Numbered from the stretch's first letter, positions 1 through 9,875 are shown. The stretch is 64,000 nucleotides of DNA from Pseudomonas zanjanensis (GCF_014268745.2 NZ_JABWRB020000001.1:1922001-1986000); one strand, 5' to 3'. Made by a program: numbers and translations. Notes: generated by a model from the sequence alone, not told the origin.

Positions 1-405
1 TTCGACCTGGCTGCCGTCGTCAAGCGTGATCTGGCGGACGCTCGTGCCGGCTTCGAATCGCTCGTAGGAATTGGCAACCCAGCCCAGATTCCAACCGGTG
101 TAGGCGGCCACGGGCAGGCCCACGACGAGCACTGCGGCGGCGACAGCCAACCGGCTCCAACGCGACCGGGGCCTGGACGCTGGGGCGGGGGCTGCTGGCT
201 CGACGCGCGGAAGATGATCGGCAACCGCCCAGATTTCCAACATGGCTTCGTATTCGAAAGCATGCAGCGGATCGGCATCGTGCCACTGCTTGAACGCCTG
301 CCGCTCGGCATCGGTGCAGTCGACGGCATGCAAACGCATGCACCAATGGGCTGCGGCATCGGTAATGGCGTCGTATTCGGCTTCCGAGAGCGTATGTTCG
401 GTCAT
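1..405 (-). CDS. FecR-family anti-sigma factor (partial, N-terminal 135 residues)
   Basis: FecR proteins are inner-membrane regulators that hold or activate an ECF sigma factor in response to an outer-membrane transducer. The first ~50 residues carry the DUF4880 signature of FecR N-termini (W-C-M-R-L, then D-A-E-R-Q-A-F-K-Q-W-H and D-P-L-H-A-F-E-Y). An Arg-rich stop and a single membrane segment follow at about residues 78-96, then the start of the periplasmic part. The start at 405 is preceded by an AGGA ribosome site. The gene runs off the left edge. No sigma-factor gene lies upstream in the 177 bp before the giant toxin-like gene, so its partner must lie to the left or elsewhere. The family is clear; the specific signal is unknown. 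Confidence 0.85.
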   Translation of the reverse strand, partial: MTEHTLSEAEYDAITDAAAHWCMRLHAVDCTDAERQAFKQWHDADPLHAFEYEAMLEIWAVADHLPRVEPAAPAPASRPRSRWSRLAVAAAVLVVGLPVAAYTGWNLGWVANSYERFEAGTSVRQITLDDGSQVE

Positions 406-582
406 TGATTCGTCCTGGTTTGCCGCATTCTAACCTTCGGCATGAGCTGCCGAGAACTGCTGTCATGGCGTTTGCGCATCAATGAGCCTGTTTTTTCGCT
501 CGAACCTGGGTCATGGCGTACCGTCGCATACCTGGCGTGAAAAAAAGATCAACAGCCCTTGCCCGGATCAGGACACCGCAAG

Positions 583-3500
583 TTATCGAGAGGAACGCAC
601 ATCAAGTTGCCGCCCCAATTCACAAATCAAGAGGGTGATGGAGTCGGCGTTGCGTAGTATGACGTCGATGCGCGTGTCCGGCAAAATCGGGTCGAGGAAT
701 GCGTCACGTGCTTCATTCATGTTTTTGGCGCCGGTTATTTTCAGGATTTCCCGGGCGGTCCCCTTATAGACGGACAACAGCTCAATGCCCTTGAATGTGT
801 TATCAGTCTCGTCCCATTGCGTAAAGAGTTTTGATTTTGGAGTGTTCAACGAAAGCCCATTCTGTTGCAGCTCCTTTTGTGTTTCGTATTTCTCCCTCCC
901 TAGATAAGTGGCGGTTGAAATCAAGTCCAGGAACGGCATCGGCGCATCCAGGTAGATGATATCGATCGTATTGAAAAGCTGATGGGAGATTTCATGGATG
1001 AACGTCGCTCCTTGGGCATGGGCGTCGACGTTGAAGGACTCTGGTACGACGGACCTATACCAATCCAATCCCATTTCGAAGAAAAACTGAGTGATATAAA
1101 TTCTCCCGACGGCTGCGGGTTCGAGCACAAAGGCTGTCGCCCTGTCTTCCAGGTGTTTAAGGGTGCCGACAACGATGCGATCCGCATTCATTTGCTCCCA
1201 GGCGGGGTTGGCCAATGCCTGGCATATCGGCGAAATCGCGTTCTCTATTTTGCTAATGAGGCGGGCATCGACGCTGCTCACTCCAAAAAAAAATCTAAGG
1301 TATCGATCCAGCCGAGAGCCCGGAAGAACCTGCTGTTTGAGTGCGTGGAGATTTTGAAGGGCATTGAACGAGTAAAACCTCGCGGTTTCCAAGGCCTGCA
1401 CGATCGCATTGGCCCGGAACGGATATTTCCTGCGTATCTCGGCCATGCCCCGTGCCTCAATATTCAGTGATCCCTTGGCCTTGAAGTCGCTATAGGTAAT
1501 GGCCATCTTCGACCCGGCCTTGCCAAATCGGATGGTTTGGCGCTGTGGATCGATTCCCCACGTCCGGCCATCCGCCGATTTTTTCAATAAAGGCCCTTCG
1601 CCGTGTTCGTGAATGATTCGCCAGGTCTGGCCGGCTTTTGCCACTTGATAGACCTTGCCGGCGAGGGGGACAAAAAACTTGCCATTCGCCACGGCCTTGT
1701 AGACCCCTTCGGTCCAGTCCAGCTGGAGATTCGAGAGGCTCACGTCCGAGGCTTCGAAGACCTGAAGGTCGGTGCGCATAGCAGCCGTGCAAGCGATGTC
1801 CTTCCAGCTTGTCGCTGGCGTAGCACTTTCAGGAACCGGTTCGATAGGGTCGAGAATACCGAAGGTATCGCCGCGATTCAGGAAACCAAGCGACACCATC
1901 TCCGCGGCGCCCGCGATGAAGTTGTGCAGGCCTGTTTTCCAGTCATGCTGTTGCAAGGCTTCGGCTGAGCCCTTGAAGTCCTGATAGCTCTCCCACAGCG
2001 TTTCCAGGAATGTCAGTTTGGCCGGTAACTGTCTTCCCAGCATCCTGACCCCGGAGCTGAAGGCATGGAGAACCGTTGCCCAGTCAAATTGACGATGGTC
2101 CTGGTTTTGCGCGGTCAGCATCTCTGCCAGTAATGCGGTGTTGTCCTCATACAGCGTATGCAGAATATTTGTATTGATGGGGTTGAAGCCCAGGGTCACT
2201 TCCGATTGCGTTGCGCGCGTGGACGCGAAGAGATTCTTGAATGTGGCTTGTTGGCCCTGGGGAAGCCGGCGAATCAACAAATCCTGGAGTGCACCGGGTG
2301 TATTGAATGCGGCAACGATGCTGGCTTCATCCTTGAACTCATGTAATTGATTACCGTCATGGTAGGGCGAATACAAGACGTGAGGGCTGGTTGCATCGCT
2401 AGTCGAGCTGAATAGGTAGAGCCCCAGCGCTTTGATCGCGGCACCGCCTTCGGTTTTGATCAACTCCAAAGGGCGGAAGAATGCGTTGGCGCCTTCGACC
2501 GCTTGACGAGCGATGGCATCCGGCATGTCCATTACTTGCCGGACCAGGTCGAACGCCCTCGGAGAAAGATGCTGCTGTAGATACCGCGCATGAGCGTATT
2601 GCAACAATTGCCAAGGGAGCTGCTGGCGAAAGCGCCGTTTTCTCGGCTGAGTATCCGCAGGGCTGCCGGAAAGTGCTTGGGTTACATGGTTTTTATAGGT
2701 GGTCGGGATTTCCAGCGACAACAACATTTTCCGTACCGCCGTCTCGTCCAAGCCAACGGGTAACGGCTGCGTGGAGGTTGACGAAACCTTGAAGCCTTTT
2801 TCGGTCACATCGACGTGATGCAAGGCAAAGTCAGTCAACGAACTAGCTGGCCCCACGATCGCCAGGTTGGGCGTGATCTGGATAGTTTCAGGGTCCAGGT
2901 TTTTCCGAGGAAAGCGCGCGTCCAATAGCGTGTGCAGTTTTTTTTGCACATAAGTTCGCAGGGGCTCGATACCATCCAGGTAGTCCTTGCCATCGGACAC
3001 GCTGTTTTTATATTGCTCGAGCACTTCTACGTGCAGGCGCTTTTCTTCAAGGGATGCCGTGCCAAGCCAGGCAGGTAGTGTCTGCTGGCGTTTATTGGCC
3101 TGGGCGATAGATGTGACGTGTTTCAGATTGGTAGGCGCCCCTTTGCTCACGAGTGCCTGAAGACTTTTGACCAATGCCGGTCCGGTAAGCCGCCAATCCC
3201 CGGCTTTTAATGTGCTCAGATAGCCATATTCGGCCTCAAAGTGCTTGATAAACGAACTCATCCGATTCAGCAGCACATTATTTTCGATCAGTTCATACGC
3301 ATGGAGTTGGTAGCGTCTATGTGGCAGGCGTTGAGGCGCCGTTAGATTCTCGAGTAAAGCAAAGCGTCTTTGCGAATCGAGCAGGTCTCGGTTCAATTGC
3401 CGGGTGGCCACCTCGACGCAAGGAAAAGCCTGCAAGCCATCGGCGGGCGTCCAAAGAATCGCCATGCCTGAGTGGGGCGTATCGAGTCCTCCACGCTCGG

Positions 3501-5394
3501 TTAATAAAAAACAATGGGCGAGAGGCAACTGAATCGTTCGGCCTTCTTCACTGCAAGCGAGCGTCAACGAATAGACATCCGGCCGAAAGCCCCTGACGGC
3601 TTTACGCTGCGAACGGTCCGGGTACTCGGCGTCATAGGCAAAAACCGTACTGATCAGCTCATGGGCAATCGACGGCAGGCTCGAATCCAGTTCCCGGAGT
3701 TCGGCCTCGGCGCGGATACCCACAGAAAAAACATTGGTCAGTTCGGCCAGCAGCGGCCTGAGCCGGTTGTGCAGCGAAGCGTTCGGGGAGGTCGGTAGCT
3801 GACTGAAAAGTCCGTCGAAAGCCTCTTCCACGTCGGTATAGCTCTTGATCTTTGTTTCCAGTTGATCGGCCATGAAATTGGATGGGCGCAGCTCTCCATG
3901 AAACGCGGGATGAGTGCCCCAATGCCCGGCGGTTGGCTGATTCAAGAGGCTTTTGTGAATGAAAGGACGTATATCCAGAGCCTTGTCGATGAGCGAATGA
4001 ATGTCGACATCGGCCTGGCGAGACATTTCCAATGCGTAATGGAAGTTATTCTTCTGCTTCTCGATGATCGCGCTTGCCAGGGTGTCGGCCACCGGCAAGT
4101 CCAGTGGCTTGCCCGAAAGCTGCGGCTCATCGAAGTGCAGGAAGCGGTTGCGCTCTTCCAGGCTCAGGAGGCTATAGATTTTTTCCTTTTCTGCGCTGCT
4201 GGCGGATTGACCGAACAGCCTGTCTTTGAAACCTGAATAGTTGCTTATCTTTTGAAAACCTTCGAGGGGCGTATAAAGATAATGTCCCTTGGCGCTGATC
4301 ATCATGGAACCGGCAAGCTCCACGTAATTCGGTTCATATTCCCAGAGTCGAATCGTTTCGATGAACATCAATGTCTCGTCTCGCCGAGACGATCGGAATA
4401 GCCGAAACAGCTCACGACTCTGCTCATCCGTCAGTTGTCTTTTCTCCCGTTCGATCACAATGCACGCCCATAGCTCATCGTGAATGACGCGAGACAAAAG
4501 CTTGCGTCGTGACATATAGAAAGACGCCGTGCGTCCCTCCCAAAAGGCGTCGATATAGCTGATCAGCGTCGGAATCAGTGTTTTGGCCGTGTCCCTTATG
4601 AAGTTTTCCCATTGCTGCGCCGAGTAGAACGATGCCAGTGTGCCTGGATGAGTCAGGTCGATGTCATACCCGGCCGGCCAGCCCTGATGATGGAAGTAGT
4701 CCAGGACTGCCTCGCTCAGCGGAATGCTTTCAGTTACCGGGATTGCCTTTGGATCCGCCGGATGGGTTCCCTTGGTGAATGCCAAGCGGATTTGCCGATG
4801 ATCCAGGCGTGGCAACGCTTCGTTCAATACTTGATCAAGCATTGATCTTAACGAGGGCAGTTGGATCAGCTCATTCACCAAGGCCAGGGCATTGATGCTC
4901 TGCGCGCTCTCGATGGACTCGATCTGGGCCCTGAAAATATCCCCGTCGATGATTTGCCTGGTTTGTCTGATGTCGGTGGTGCTGTTCAATTCGCTGTACT
5001 GGGAAATCGACAGGAGGCGAAACAGATCGTCGCGCTGCGCAGTGTCCTGACGCATCCGGTCAATCTCTTCTTCGAGGGATGCCCGGTTGTCGAACTTTTC
5101 GATTCCACCACTTGGCGTATAGAGGAACGCCGGGGCGGTGCTGGTTTGGCTACCGTTCGACGAGGCGCAGAGGGCGAAACAGCCGGCCAGTGCAATGGGT
5201 GGTTTTTCCTCTGCTTGCAACAGAATCGTTTCGGCGAACATCGTCGGCGTCTGCGCCGCGCGCTGGGCATGGCTGGGCAGGGAGACATGGTGCAACCAGT
5301 CGAGGTCGGCCTGGGTCAGCCCGTGGGGAGCGGTCAACTCGTCCGGGCGCTTGGCGTTCAGGACCTCGGGAAATAGCAGGGGCGTGGTGGTCAT
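583..5394 (-). CDS. giant DUF6543/dermonecrotic-toxin-like protein with C-terminal zincin-like HEISH motif
   Basis: This 1603-residue protein has the look of the large Pseudomonas dermonecrotic-toxin-domain (DUF6543) proteins: repeated helical modules opening with a leucine-rich L-P-S-L-R-S-M-L-type stretch near residue 180, a second such module after about residue 560, and no Sec signal. A Y-K-A-V-x-G-K-F-F-V-P-L-x-G-K-V-Y-x-V segment near residue 1230, typical of the family, precedes the last domain. Residues 1467-1471 read H-E-I-S-H, followed by T1476-x-D1478-x-x-Y1481. This HExxH plus T-x-D-x-x-Y arrangement resembles aspzincin metallopeptidases, so the tail may be a toxic protease. No immunity gene or secretion gene is adjacent. 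Family membership is recognised from sequence style; the protease activity is inferred from the motif only. Confidence 0.7.
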   Translation of the reverse strand: MTTTPLLFPEVLNAKRPDELTAPHGLTQADLDWLHHVSLPSHAQRAAQTPTMFAETILLQAEEKPPIALAGCFALCASSNGSQTSTAPAFLYTPSGGIEKFDNRASLEEEIDRMRQDTAQRDDLFRLLSISQYSELNSTTDIRQTRQIIDGDIFRAQIESIESAQSINALALVNELIQLPSLRSMLDQVLNEALPRLDHRQIRLAFTKGTHPADPKAIPVTESIPLSEAVLDYFHHQGWPAGYDIDLTHPGTLASFYSAQQWENFIRDTAKTLIPTLISYIDAFWEGRTASFYMSRRKLLSRVIHDELWACIVIEREKRQLTDEQSRELFRLFRSSRRDETLMFIETIRLWEYEPNYVELAGSMMISAKGHYLYTPLEGFQKISNYSGFKDRLFGQSASSAEKEKIYSLLSLEERNRFLHFDEPQLSGKPLDLPVADTLASAIIEKQKNNFHYALEMSRQADVDIHSLIDKALDIRPFIHKSLLNQPTAGHWGTHPAFHGELRPSNFMADQLETKIKSYTDVEEAFDGLFSQLPTSPNASLHNRLRPLLAELTNVFSVGIRAEAELRELDSSLPSIAHELISTVFAYDAEYPDRSQRKAVRGFRPDVYSLTLACSEEGRTIQLPLAHCFLLTERGGLDTPHSGMAILWTPADGLQAFPCVEVATRQLNRDLLDSQRRFALLENLTAPQRLPHRRYQLHAYELIENNVLLNRMSSFIKHFEAEYGYLSTLKAGDWRLTGPALVKSLQALVSKGAPTNLKHVTSIAQANKRQQTLPAWLGTASLEEKRLHVEVLEQYKNSVSDGKDYLDGIEPLRTYVQKKLHTLLDARFPRKNLDPETIQITPNLAIVGPASSLTDFALHHVDVTEKGFKVSSTSTQPLPVGLDETAVRKMLLSLEIPTTYKNHVTQALSGSPADTQPRKRRFRQQLPWQLLQYAHARYLQQHLSPRAFDLVRQVMDMPDAIARQAVEGANAFFRPLELIKTEGGAAIKALGLYLFSSTSDATSPHVLYSPYHDGNQLHEFKDEASIVAAFNTPGALQDLLIRRLPQGQQATFKNLFASTRATQSEVTLGFNPINTNILHTLYEDNTALLAEMLTAQNQDHRQFDWATVLHAFSSGVRMLGRQLPAKLTFLETLWESYQDFKGSAEALQQHDWKTGLHNFIAGAAEMVSLGFLNRGDTFGILDPIEPVPESATPATSWKDIACTAAMRTDLQVFEASDVSLSNLQLDWTEGVYKAVANGKFFVPLAGKVYQVAKAGQTWRIIHEHGEGPLLKKSADGRTWGIDPQRQTIRFGKAGSKMAITYSDFKAKGSLNIEARGMAEIRRKYPFRANAIVQALETARFYSFNALQNLHALKQQVLPGSRLDRYLRFFFGVSSVDARLISKIENAISPICQALANPAWEQMNADRIVVGTLKHLEDRATAFVLEPAAVGRIYITQFFFEMGLDWYRSVVPESFNVDAHAQGATFIHEISHQLFNTIDIIYLDAPMPFLDLISTATYLGREKYETQKELQQNGLSLNTPKSKLFTQWDETDNTFKGIELLSVYKGTAREILKITGAKNMNEARDAFLDPILPDTRIDVILRNADSITLLICELGRQLDVRSSR

Positions 5395-5614
5395 CGTTGC
5401 TTCTCGATCAAAGGCGCCGCAAGACGGCGCGAAGGGGCAGAAGCAGCCAGACTAGGCAACGATGGATGGACAAAGGTGGTACATAGTTATTGCACGCCGG
5501 GCTTCTTTGGTCTGCGGCGGGGAAGGATTGGCAGTGCGCGCCTGAAACAGTGTTTAATCACCGGGCGGGTCCTTTACGCTGTTGCTACCTCCAACAATCA
5601 TTCTGGAGCTTCAG

Positions 5615-6646
5615 ATGTCTGCGCCATCCGATCATGCCGCTTCTTGCACCTTGTCTTTCGATGCTTTGGTGAGTTTGCTGGAGAAGATTTTCCTGCGTCA
5701 TGGCACCTCGACCGAAGTCGCTCGGTGCCTGGCCGAAAACTGCGCCGGGGCCGAGCGCGACGGTGCTCATAGCCATGGGGTGTTTCGCCTTCCCGGTTAT
5801 GTCTCGACGCTGAACAGCGGTTGGGTCAACGGCGAGGCCGTGCCGGCGGTCGAAGACGTCGCCTCAGGGTTCGTCGCGGTGGATGCCGGCAACGGCTTTG
5901 CCCAGCCAGCCCTGGCCGCCGCGCGCGCCTTGCTGGTGGAAAAGGCCCGCAGCGCCGGGATCGCCGTCCTGGCCATTCGCAACTCCCATCACTTCGCGGC
6001 GCTCTGGCCGGATGTCGAGCCGTTTGCCTACGAAGGCCTGGTGGCGTTGACTGTGGTCAACAGCATGACGTGCGTGGTGCCCCACGGCGCGGACCGTCCG
6101 TTATTCGGCACCAATCCCATTGCCTTCGCCGCGCCACGGGCCGACGGTGAGCCGATCGTCTTCGACCTGGCCACCAGCGCCATCGCCCACGGCGACGTGC
6201 AGATCGCGGCGCGCAAGGGCGAGTTGTTGCCGCCCGGCATGGGCGTGGACAGCCTCGGCCAGCCGACCCGCGACCCCAAGGCGATTCTTGAAGGCGGTGC
6301 GCTGCTGCCATTTGGCGGACACAAGGGCTCCGCGTTGTCGATGATGGTCGAGTTGCTGGCGGCGGCGCTGACGGGGGGCAACTTTTCCTTCGAATTCGAT
6401 TGGAGCAATCATCCGGGCGCCAAGACGCCGTGGACCGGCCAGTTGTTGATCGTGATCGACCCCAGCAAGACCGCCGGGCAAGACTTCGCCGAGCGCAGCC
6501 GGGAATTGGTCAGGCAGATGCACGGTGTCGGGCTGCGGCGGTTGCCGGGAGACCGTCGTCACCGCGAGCGCAGCAAGGCCAATGAGCAGGGGATTACTTT
6601 GGACGAGCAGACCTTGGCGCAACTGCGGGGACTGGCGGGCGTTTGA
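5615..6646 (+). CDS. dpkA: delta-1-piperideine-2-carboxylate / delta-1-pyrroline-2-carboxylate reductase (Ldh/malate dehydrogenase-2 family)
   Basis: The 343-residue product closely resembles DpkA of P. putida and P. syringae, an NADPH-dependent reductase that makes L-pipecolate and L-proline from the cyclic imines formed in D-lysine and D-proline catabolism. The family's conserved D-G-A-H-S-H-G-x-x-R-x-P-G-Y block is near residue 50, H-H-F-A-A-L-W-P follows near residue 125, and F-G-G-H-K-G-S-A-L-S lies in the last third. The ATG at 5615 has TGGAG about 7 bases upstream; an in-frame start at 5582 lacks a ribosome site and adds residues not seen in the family. A hairpin terminator follows at 6655. 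The gene lies just before the GntR gene, but nothing else of lysine or proline catabolism is nearby. Confidence 0.88.
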   Translation: MSAPSDHAASCTLSFDALVSLLEKIFLRHGTSTEVARCLAENCAGAERDGAHSHGVFRLPGYVSTLNSGWVNGEAVPAVEDVASGFVAVDAGNGFAQPALAAARALLVEKARSAGIAVLAIRNSHHFAALWPDVEPFAYEGLVALTVVNSMTCVVPHGADRPLFGTNPIAFAAPRADGEPIVFDLATSAIAHGDVQIAARKGELLPPGMGVDSLGQPTRDPKAILEGGALLPFGGHKGSALSMMVELLAAALTGGNFSFEFDWSNHPGAKTPWTGQLLIVIDPSKTAGQDFAERSRELVRQMHGVGLRRLPGDRRHRERSKANEQGITLDEQTLAQLRGLAGV

Positions 6647-6654
6647 ACCGTCAG

Positions 6655-6685
6655 CGGTGGCAGCCGGCCTGGTTGCCACCGTTTT
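6655..6685 (+). terminator. rho-independent terminator after dpkA
   Basis: CGGTGGCA (6655-6662) pairs with TGCCACCG (6674-6681) around an 11-base loop and is followed directly by TTTT. It begins 8 bases after the dpkA stop codon and ends upstream of the GntR gene, so the two genes are probably transcribed separately. Confidence 0.7.
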
Positions 6686-6771
6686 CATCACGGGCCGGTC
6701 CCTGGCGTTGCCGTGACACGCTGGGCCAAGCCTTCTACTATGACGGCTTCTTTTTTTCTGGAATTGCCTGG

Positions 6772-7485
6772 ATGAGTAAGCCCGGCCAAACGGTGCTGGT
6801 TGCGCTGCGCAAGATGATCGCTTCGGGCGAGCTGGCCGCTGGCGAGCGCTTGATGGAAATCCCCACGGCCGAGTTGTTTGGCGTTTCGCGCATGCCGGTG
6901 CGCATGGCCTTCCGCACCCTGGAGCAGGAAGGGTTACTGGTGCGTTTTGGCGGGCGCGGTTTCCAGGTGCGTTCGGTCAGCGCCGAGCAAATCGCTGGGG
7001 CCGTGGAGGTGCGTGGCGTGCTGGAAGGCCTGGCGGCACGGCAGACAGCCGAGCATGGTTTGTCCGAAGAGGCCCGCGCGACGCTTGAGCAATGCTTGGT
7101 AAAGGGCGATGAACTGTTCGCCAAAGGCTATGTCACCGAGGACGACCTGGAGGTCTATCACGACCTCAACATGCGCTTTCACCAAGTAATCGTCGAAGGC
7201 AGCCACAACCCGGCGATCGCCGATGCCCTGGCCCGCAACGATCATTTGCCATTCGCCTCAGTCACCGCCCTGGCGGTGGATCGTCAGAACATGGCCGGTG
7301 AGTTTCGCCGTTTCAACTATGCCCATATGCAACACCATTCCGTGTTCGACGCACTGATCAACCGCCAGAGCGGCCGCGCCGAGGCGATCATGCGCGAGCA
7401 TGCCAATGCGACCCTGCGCTACGCCGAGGTGTTCGGCTCGACACTGGCTGATGAGCGAATGAAGGTGATCCTGCGTTCGGAGTGA
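6772..7485 (+). CDS. vanR: GntR-family (FadR/VanR type) transcriptional regulator, probable VanR
   Basis: The 237-residue product has a winged helix at residues ~8-75 (I-A-S-G-E-L-A-A-G-E-R-L then V-S-R-M-P-V-R-M-A-F-R-T-L-E-Q-E-G-L) and a C-terminal helical FCD domain with metal-site-like Asp/His residues (H-D-L-N-M-R-F-H near 130 and H-H-S-V-F near 195). It is convergent with vanAB and 316 bp from it. The vanA promoter carries GGATCC-centred palindromes like the VanR operator of Caulobacter (ATTGGATCCAAT), which makes VanR the best guess. Vanillate as the inducer is inference. The ATG at 6772 is chosen because upstream in-frame starts overlap dpkA and its terminator; the ribosome site is weak. 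Confidence 0.75.
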   Translation: MSKPGQTVLVALRKMIASGELAAGERLMEIPTAELFGVSRMPVRMAFRTLEQEGLLVRFGGRGFQVRSVSAEQIAGAVEVRGVLEGLAARQTAEHGLSEEARATLEQCLVKGDELFAKGYVTEDDLEVYHDLNMRFHQVIVEGSHNPAIADALARNDHLPFASVTALAVDRQNMAGEFRRFNYAHMQHHSVFDALINRQSGRAEAIMREHANATLRYAEVFGSTLADERMKVILRSE

Positions 7486-7533
7486 CCGCCTCGGCGGCTG
7501 GTGATTGCAATATTCGTATCCACTCCAAATCCC

Positions 7534-7563
7534 CTGTGGGAGCGAGCTTGCTCGCGAAAGCGG
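7534..7563. repeat. single REP-type palindrome (GGGAGCGAGCTTGCTCGCG)
   Basis: A solitary GTGGGAGCGAGCTTGCTCGCG palindrome of the kind scattered through fluorescens-group genomes, in the convergent vanR/vanB gap. The same family appears at 10565-11000 and 46063-46200. Confidence 0.8.
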
Positions 7564-7619
7564 AGGGCCAGTTTGCGGTGATGTTGGATACCCACAAGGT
7601 ATTGGGAACCGCACGGTCC

Positions 7620-7715
7620 TGTGGCGAGGGAGCTTGCTCCCGCTGGGGCGCGCAGCGGCCCCAAAAAAGCGATGAGCGCTGCGCACTCAAGCGGGAGCAA
7701 GCTCCCTCGCCACAA
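7620..7715. repeat. REP doublet (BIME-like), inverted pair
   Basis: The two arms GGCGAGGGAGCTTGCTCCC and GGGAGCAAGCTCCCTCGCC face each other across a ~45-bp centre that is itself palindromic (GGGGCGCGCAGCGGCCCC then GCGATGAGCGC). The element is nearly the reverse complement of the one at 45931-46025. It lies between the convergent vanR and vanB genes and may end transcription there. Confidence 0.85.
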
Positions 7716-7801
7716 AAGCTTTCCCAGCCATCACGGCACAGATTGATCCACGGTAAACAACGTGGAGCAAGCCCACCACAGGGTTCCCTGTTGTTCGGAT
7801 G

Positions 7802-8752
7802 TTAGAGGTCGAGGACCAACACCGGTGTTTTCGACCTGGAGCAGCACGGGGTGAACTGGTCGTTGCAGGCCTGCTCAGCTTCGGTCAGAAACATGTCCCG
7901 ATGTTCCGGCACACCTTCCAGTACCCGCGTCAGGCAGGTACCGCACACGCCTTGTTCACAGGAGATCGGGATCTCGATGCCGTGGCTCTCCAGCACCTGC
8001 ACCACGCTGCGGTCCGCCGGTACGTCGAACACCTGGCCACTGCGGGCGAGCTTGACCGAAAAGCTGCCATCGGCGCGGGTGTCGGTGGGGGCGGCGGCGA
8101 AGTATTCGCGGTGCAGGCAGTCTTCCTGCCAGCCCTGGCTCTTGGCGGTGTCGAGGACGTGCTGCATGAAACCACCGGGTCCGCAGACGTAGAGGTGCAG
8201 GTCGCTATCGGGGGCGGCCAGGACCCTGGCGGCGTCCAGCAGGGTTTCGGGTTCTTCATCGAAATGCAGGAACACCTGGTCAGCGTAAGGGGACTGGCGC
8301 AGGCGTTCGACGAAGGCCGCACGGTCCCGTGAACGGGCGCAGTAATGCAACTCGAACGCCGCGCCGCTCTGGGCCAGGTGCTCGGCCATGCACAGGATCG
8401 GCGTAATGCCGATGCCGCCGGCAAACAGCAGGCTGCGCCGGGCGTGGGGAGCGAGCGAAAACAGGTTGCGCGGTTCACTGATGTGCAAGCGCATGCCGGG
8501 CTGGATCTGTTCGTGCAAGCTGCGCGAACCACCGCGGGACGCCGGGTCCCTGAGCACGCCGATGAGGTAGCGATGCCGTTCCTCGGGATGGTTGCACAGT
8601 GAGTACTGGCGAATCAGCCCGCCGGGCAAGTGCACATCGATATGGGCACCGGCGGTGAAGTCCGGCAATGGCTCGCCGTCGATTCGGCTCAGCTCGTAGC
8701 TGCAAATATCGAGGGCTTCGTTGTGTCGCGCCGTGACCTGGACTTCGATCAT
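7802..8752 (-). CDS. vanB: vanillate O-demethylase oxidoreductase subunit VanB
   Basis: VanB passes electrons from NADH to the VanA oxygenase during demethylation of vanillate to protocatechuate. The 316 residues show the phthalate-dioxygenase-reductase layout: a flavin-binding barrel with R-Q-Y-S-L-C-N (near residue 50), a nucleotide domain with G-G-I-G-I-T-P (near 112) and Y-V-C-G-P-G-G, and a C-terminal plant-type [2Fe-2S] ferredoxin with C-E-Q-G-V-C-G-T-C plus a later Cys in F-T-P-C-C. The ATG overlaps the vanA stop by four bases, so the pair is translationally coupled. The length is normal for VanB. Confidence 0.93.
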   Translation of the reverse strand: MIEVQVTARHNEALDICSYELSRIDGEPLPDFTAGAHIDVHLPGGLIRQYSLCNHPEERHRYLIGVLRDPASRGGSRSLHEQIQPGMRLHISEPRNLFSLAPHARRSLLFAGGIGITPILCMAEHLAQSGAAFELHYCARSRDRAAFVERLRQSPYADQVFLHFDEEPETLLDAARVLAAPDSDLHLYVCGPGGFMQHVLDTAKSQGWQEDCLHREYFAAAPTDTRADGSFSVKLARSGQVFDVPADRSVVQVLESHGIEIPISCEQGVCGTCLTRVLEGVPEHRDMFLTEAEQACNDQFTPCCSRSKTPVLVLDL

Positions 8753-9834
8753 GGCCGTTGCTCCGCCAGTTGCGGCTGATGAGTGCTGGCGATCAACCCG
8801 GCTTGAGCCTCGCGCTCCCGTGCGATCCAGCGCTCCAGCACCCGCCGGGACTGCACGCCACCGGCATCGATGTTGAGCTTGAGCAGGTTGCGCTGTGGAT
8901 GGTCCAGCAGGTTGCGCTGTTGGCGTTCGAGCATTTCCAGGTCTTCGCTGAAGATCTTGCCCTGGCCTTCGCGAATGGACGCGGTGAGGGCTTCATCCTG
9001 CGGCTGGAAATGCCGGGCCATGCCCCAGAAGTACCAAATCGAGGTCTCGGTTTCCGGTGTGATGAAATCCACCACGATGCTCGACGCCTTGAATTGCGGT
9101 GCAGCGTGATAGCCGCCATTGCCGGCATGGGCCACGCCCACTTCGATCAGCACATGGCTGGGCGGGGTGAAACGGCAGATCTGCCAGCGATCCACCGGCA
9201 CGTCATCGGCCAGGTTGTTGCCGCGCAAGGCCATGCGCCAGAACGGCGGGGCCATGATGTTTTCCATATGGCGAGCGGTGACTACTTCATCGCCCTCGAC
9301 GGTGGTTACCGGCGGCGCTTCGTCGATTTCCTTCTGGCCGATGCTCGAGGCGTGGACGTAGGTTTCGTGGGTCAGGTCCATCAGGTTGTCGATCATCAGG
9401 CGGTAGTCGCACTGGATATGGAACAGACCGCCACCGTAGGCCCATTCATCGCTTTCGGCCCACTCCAGATGATGGATTTGTGCCGGGTCGGCCAGCGCCT
9501 GGTCACCGGGCCAGACCCAAATGAAACCGTAGCGTTCCTGCACCGCAAAGGTCTTGTTGCAAGGGAATCCCCGTACCCGTTGCCCCGGCATCTCGACGGT
9601 CTTGCCATCACTGCCCATCACCAAGCCGTGATAGCCGCACACCAGATTGCCGTTTTCGACGTAGCCCAAGGAAAGCGGGGCGCCGCGGTGGGGGCAGAAG
9701 TCTTCCACGGCTGCGACCTTGCCTTCGTGCCCCCGGTAAAAAACCATCTTCTCACCACAGATCTGGCGACCCAGGGGTTTGTCGGCGATTTCATCGGGGG
9801 TGCAGGCAACGTACCAGGCGTTCTTGGGGTACAT
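8749..9834 (-). CDS. vanA: vanillate O-demethylase oxygenase subunit VanA (Rieske oxygenase)
   Basis: VanA is the terminal Rieske oxygenase that removes the methyl group of vanillate as formaldehyde. The N-terminal [10 protein letters not shown] is typical of VanA. The Rieske ligands are C47, H49, C66 and H69 (C-P-H-R and C-G-Y-H-G). The mononuclear iron motif [12 protein letters not shown] lies near residue 160. At 361 residues it is slightly longer than many VanA proteins because of an extended C-terminal tail. It is the first gene of the vanAB operon, preceded by a sigma70-like promoter overlapped by a GGATCC operator. Confidence 0.94.
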   Translation of the reverse strand: MYPKNAWYVACTPDEIADKPLGRQICGEKMVFYRGHEGKVAAVEDFCPHRGAPLSLGYVENGNLVCGYHGLVMGSDGKTVEMPGQRVRGFPCNKTFAVQERYGFIWVWPGDQALADPAQIHHLEWAESDEWAYGGGLFHIQCDYRLMIDNLMDLTHETYVHASSIGQKEIDEAPPVTTVEGDEVVTARHMENIMAPPFWRMALRGNNLADDVPVDRWQICRFTPPSHVLIEVGVAHAGNGGYHAAPQFKASSIVVDFITPETETSIWYFWGMARHFQPQDEALTASIREGQGKIFSEDLEMLERQQRNLLDHPQRNLLKLNIDAGGVQSRRVLERWIAREREAQAGLIASTHQPQLAEQRP

Positions 9835-9863
9835 GACGGATCTCCAGGCGGATTGTTCTTGTT

Positions 9864-9875
9864 TGTGGATCCATT
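9864..9875. promoter_or_regulatory. probable VanR operator 1
   Basis: TGTGGATCCATT is centred on a GGATCC palindrome and matches the known Caulobacter VanR operator ATTGGATCCAAT at 9 of 12 positions. It sits at the vanA transcription start, where a repressor would act. Confidence 0.6.

Noticed and set aside
20..466. Minus-strand frame overlapping fecR in another phase
   Set aside because: The FecR reading frame in the same place has conserved motifs and a ribosome site; this one is an Arg/Cys-rich shadow.
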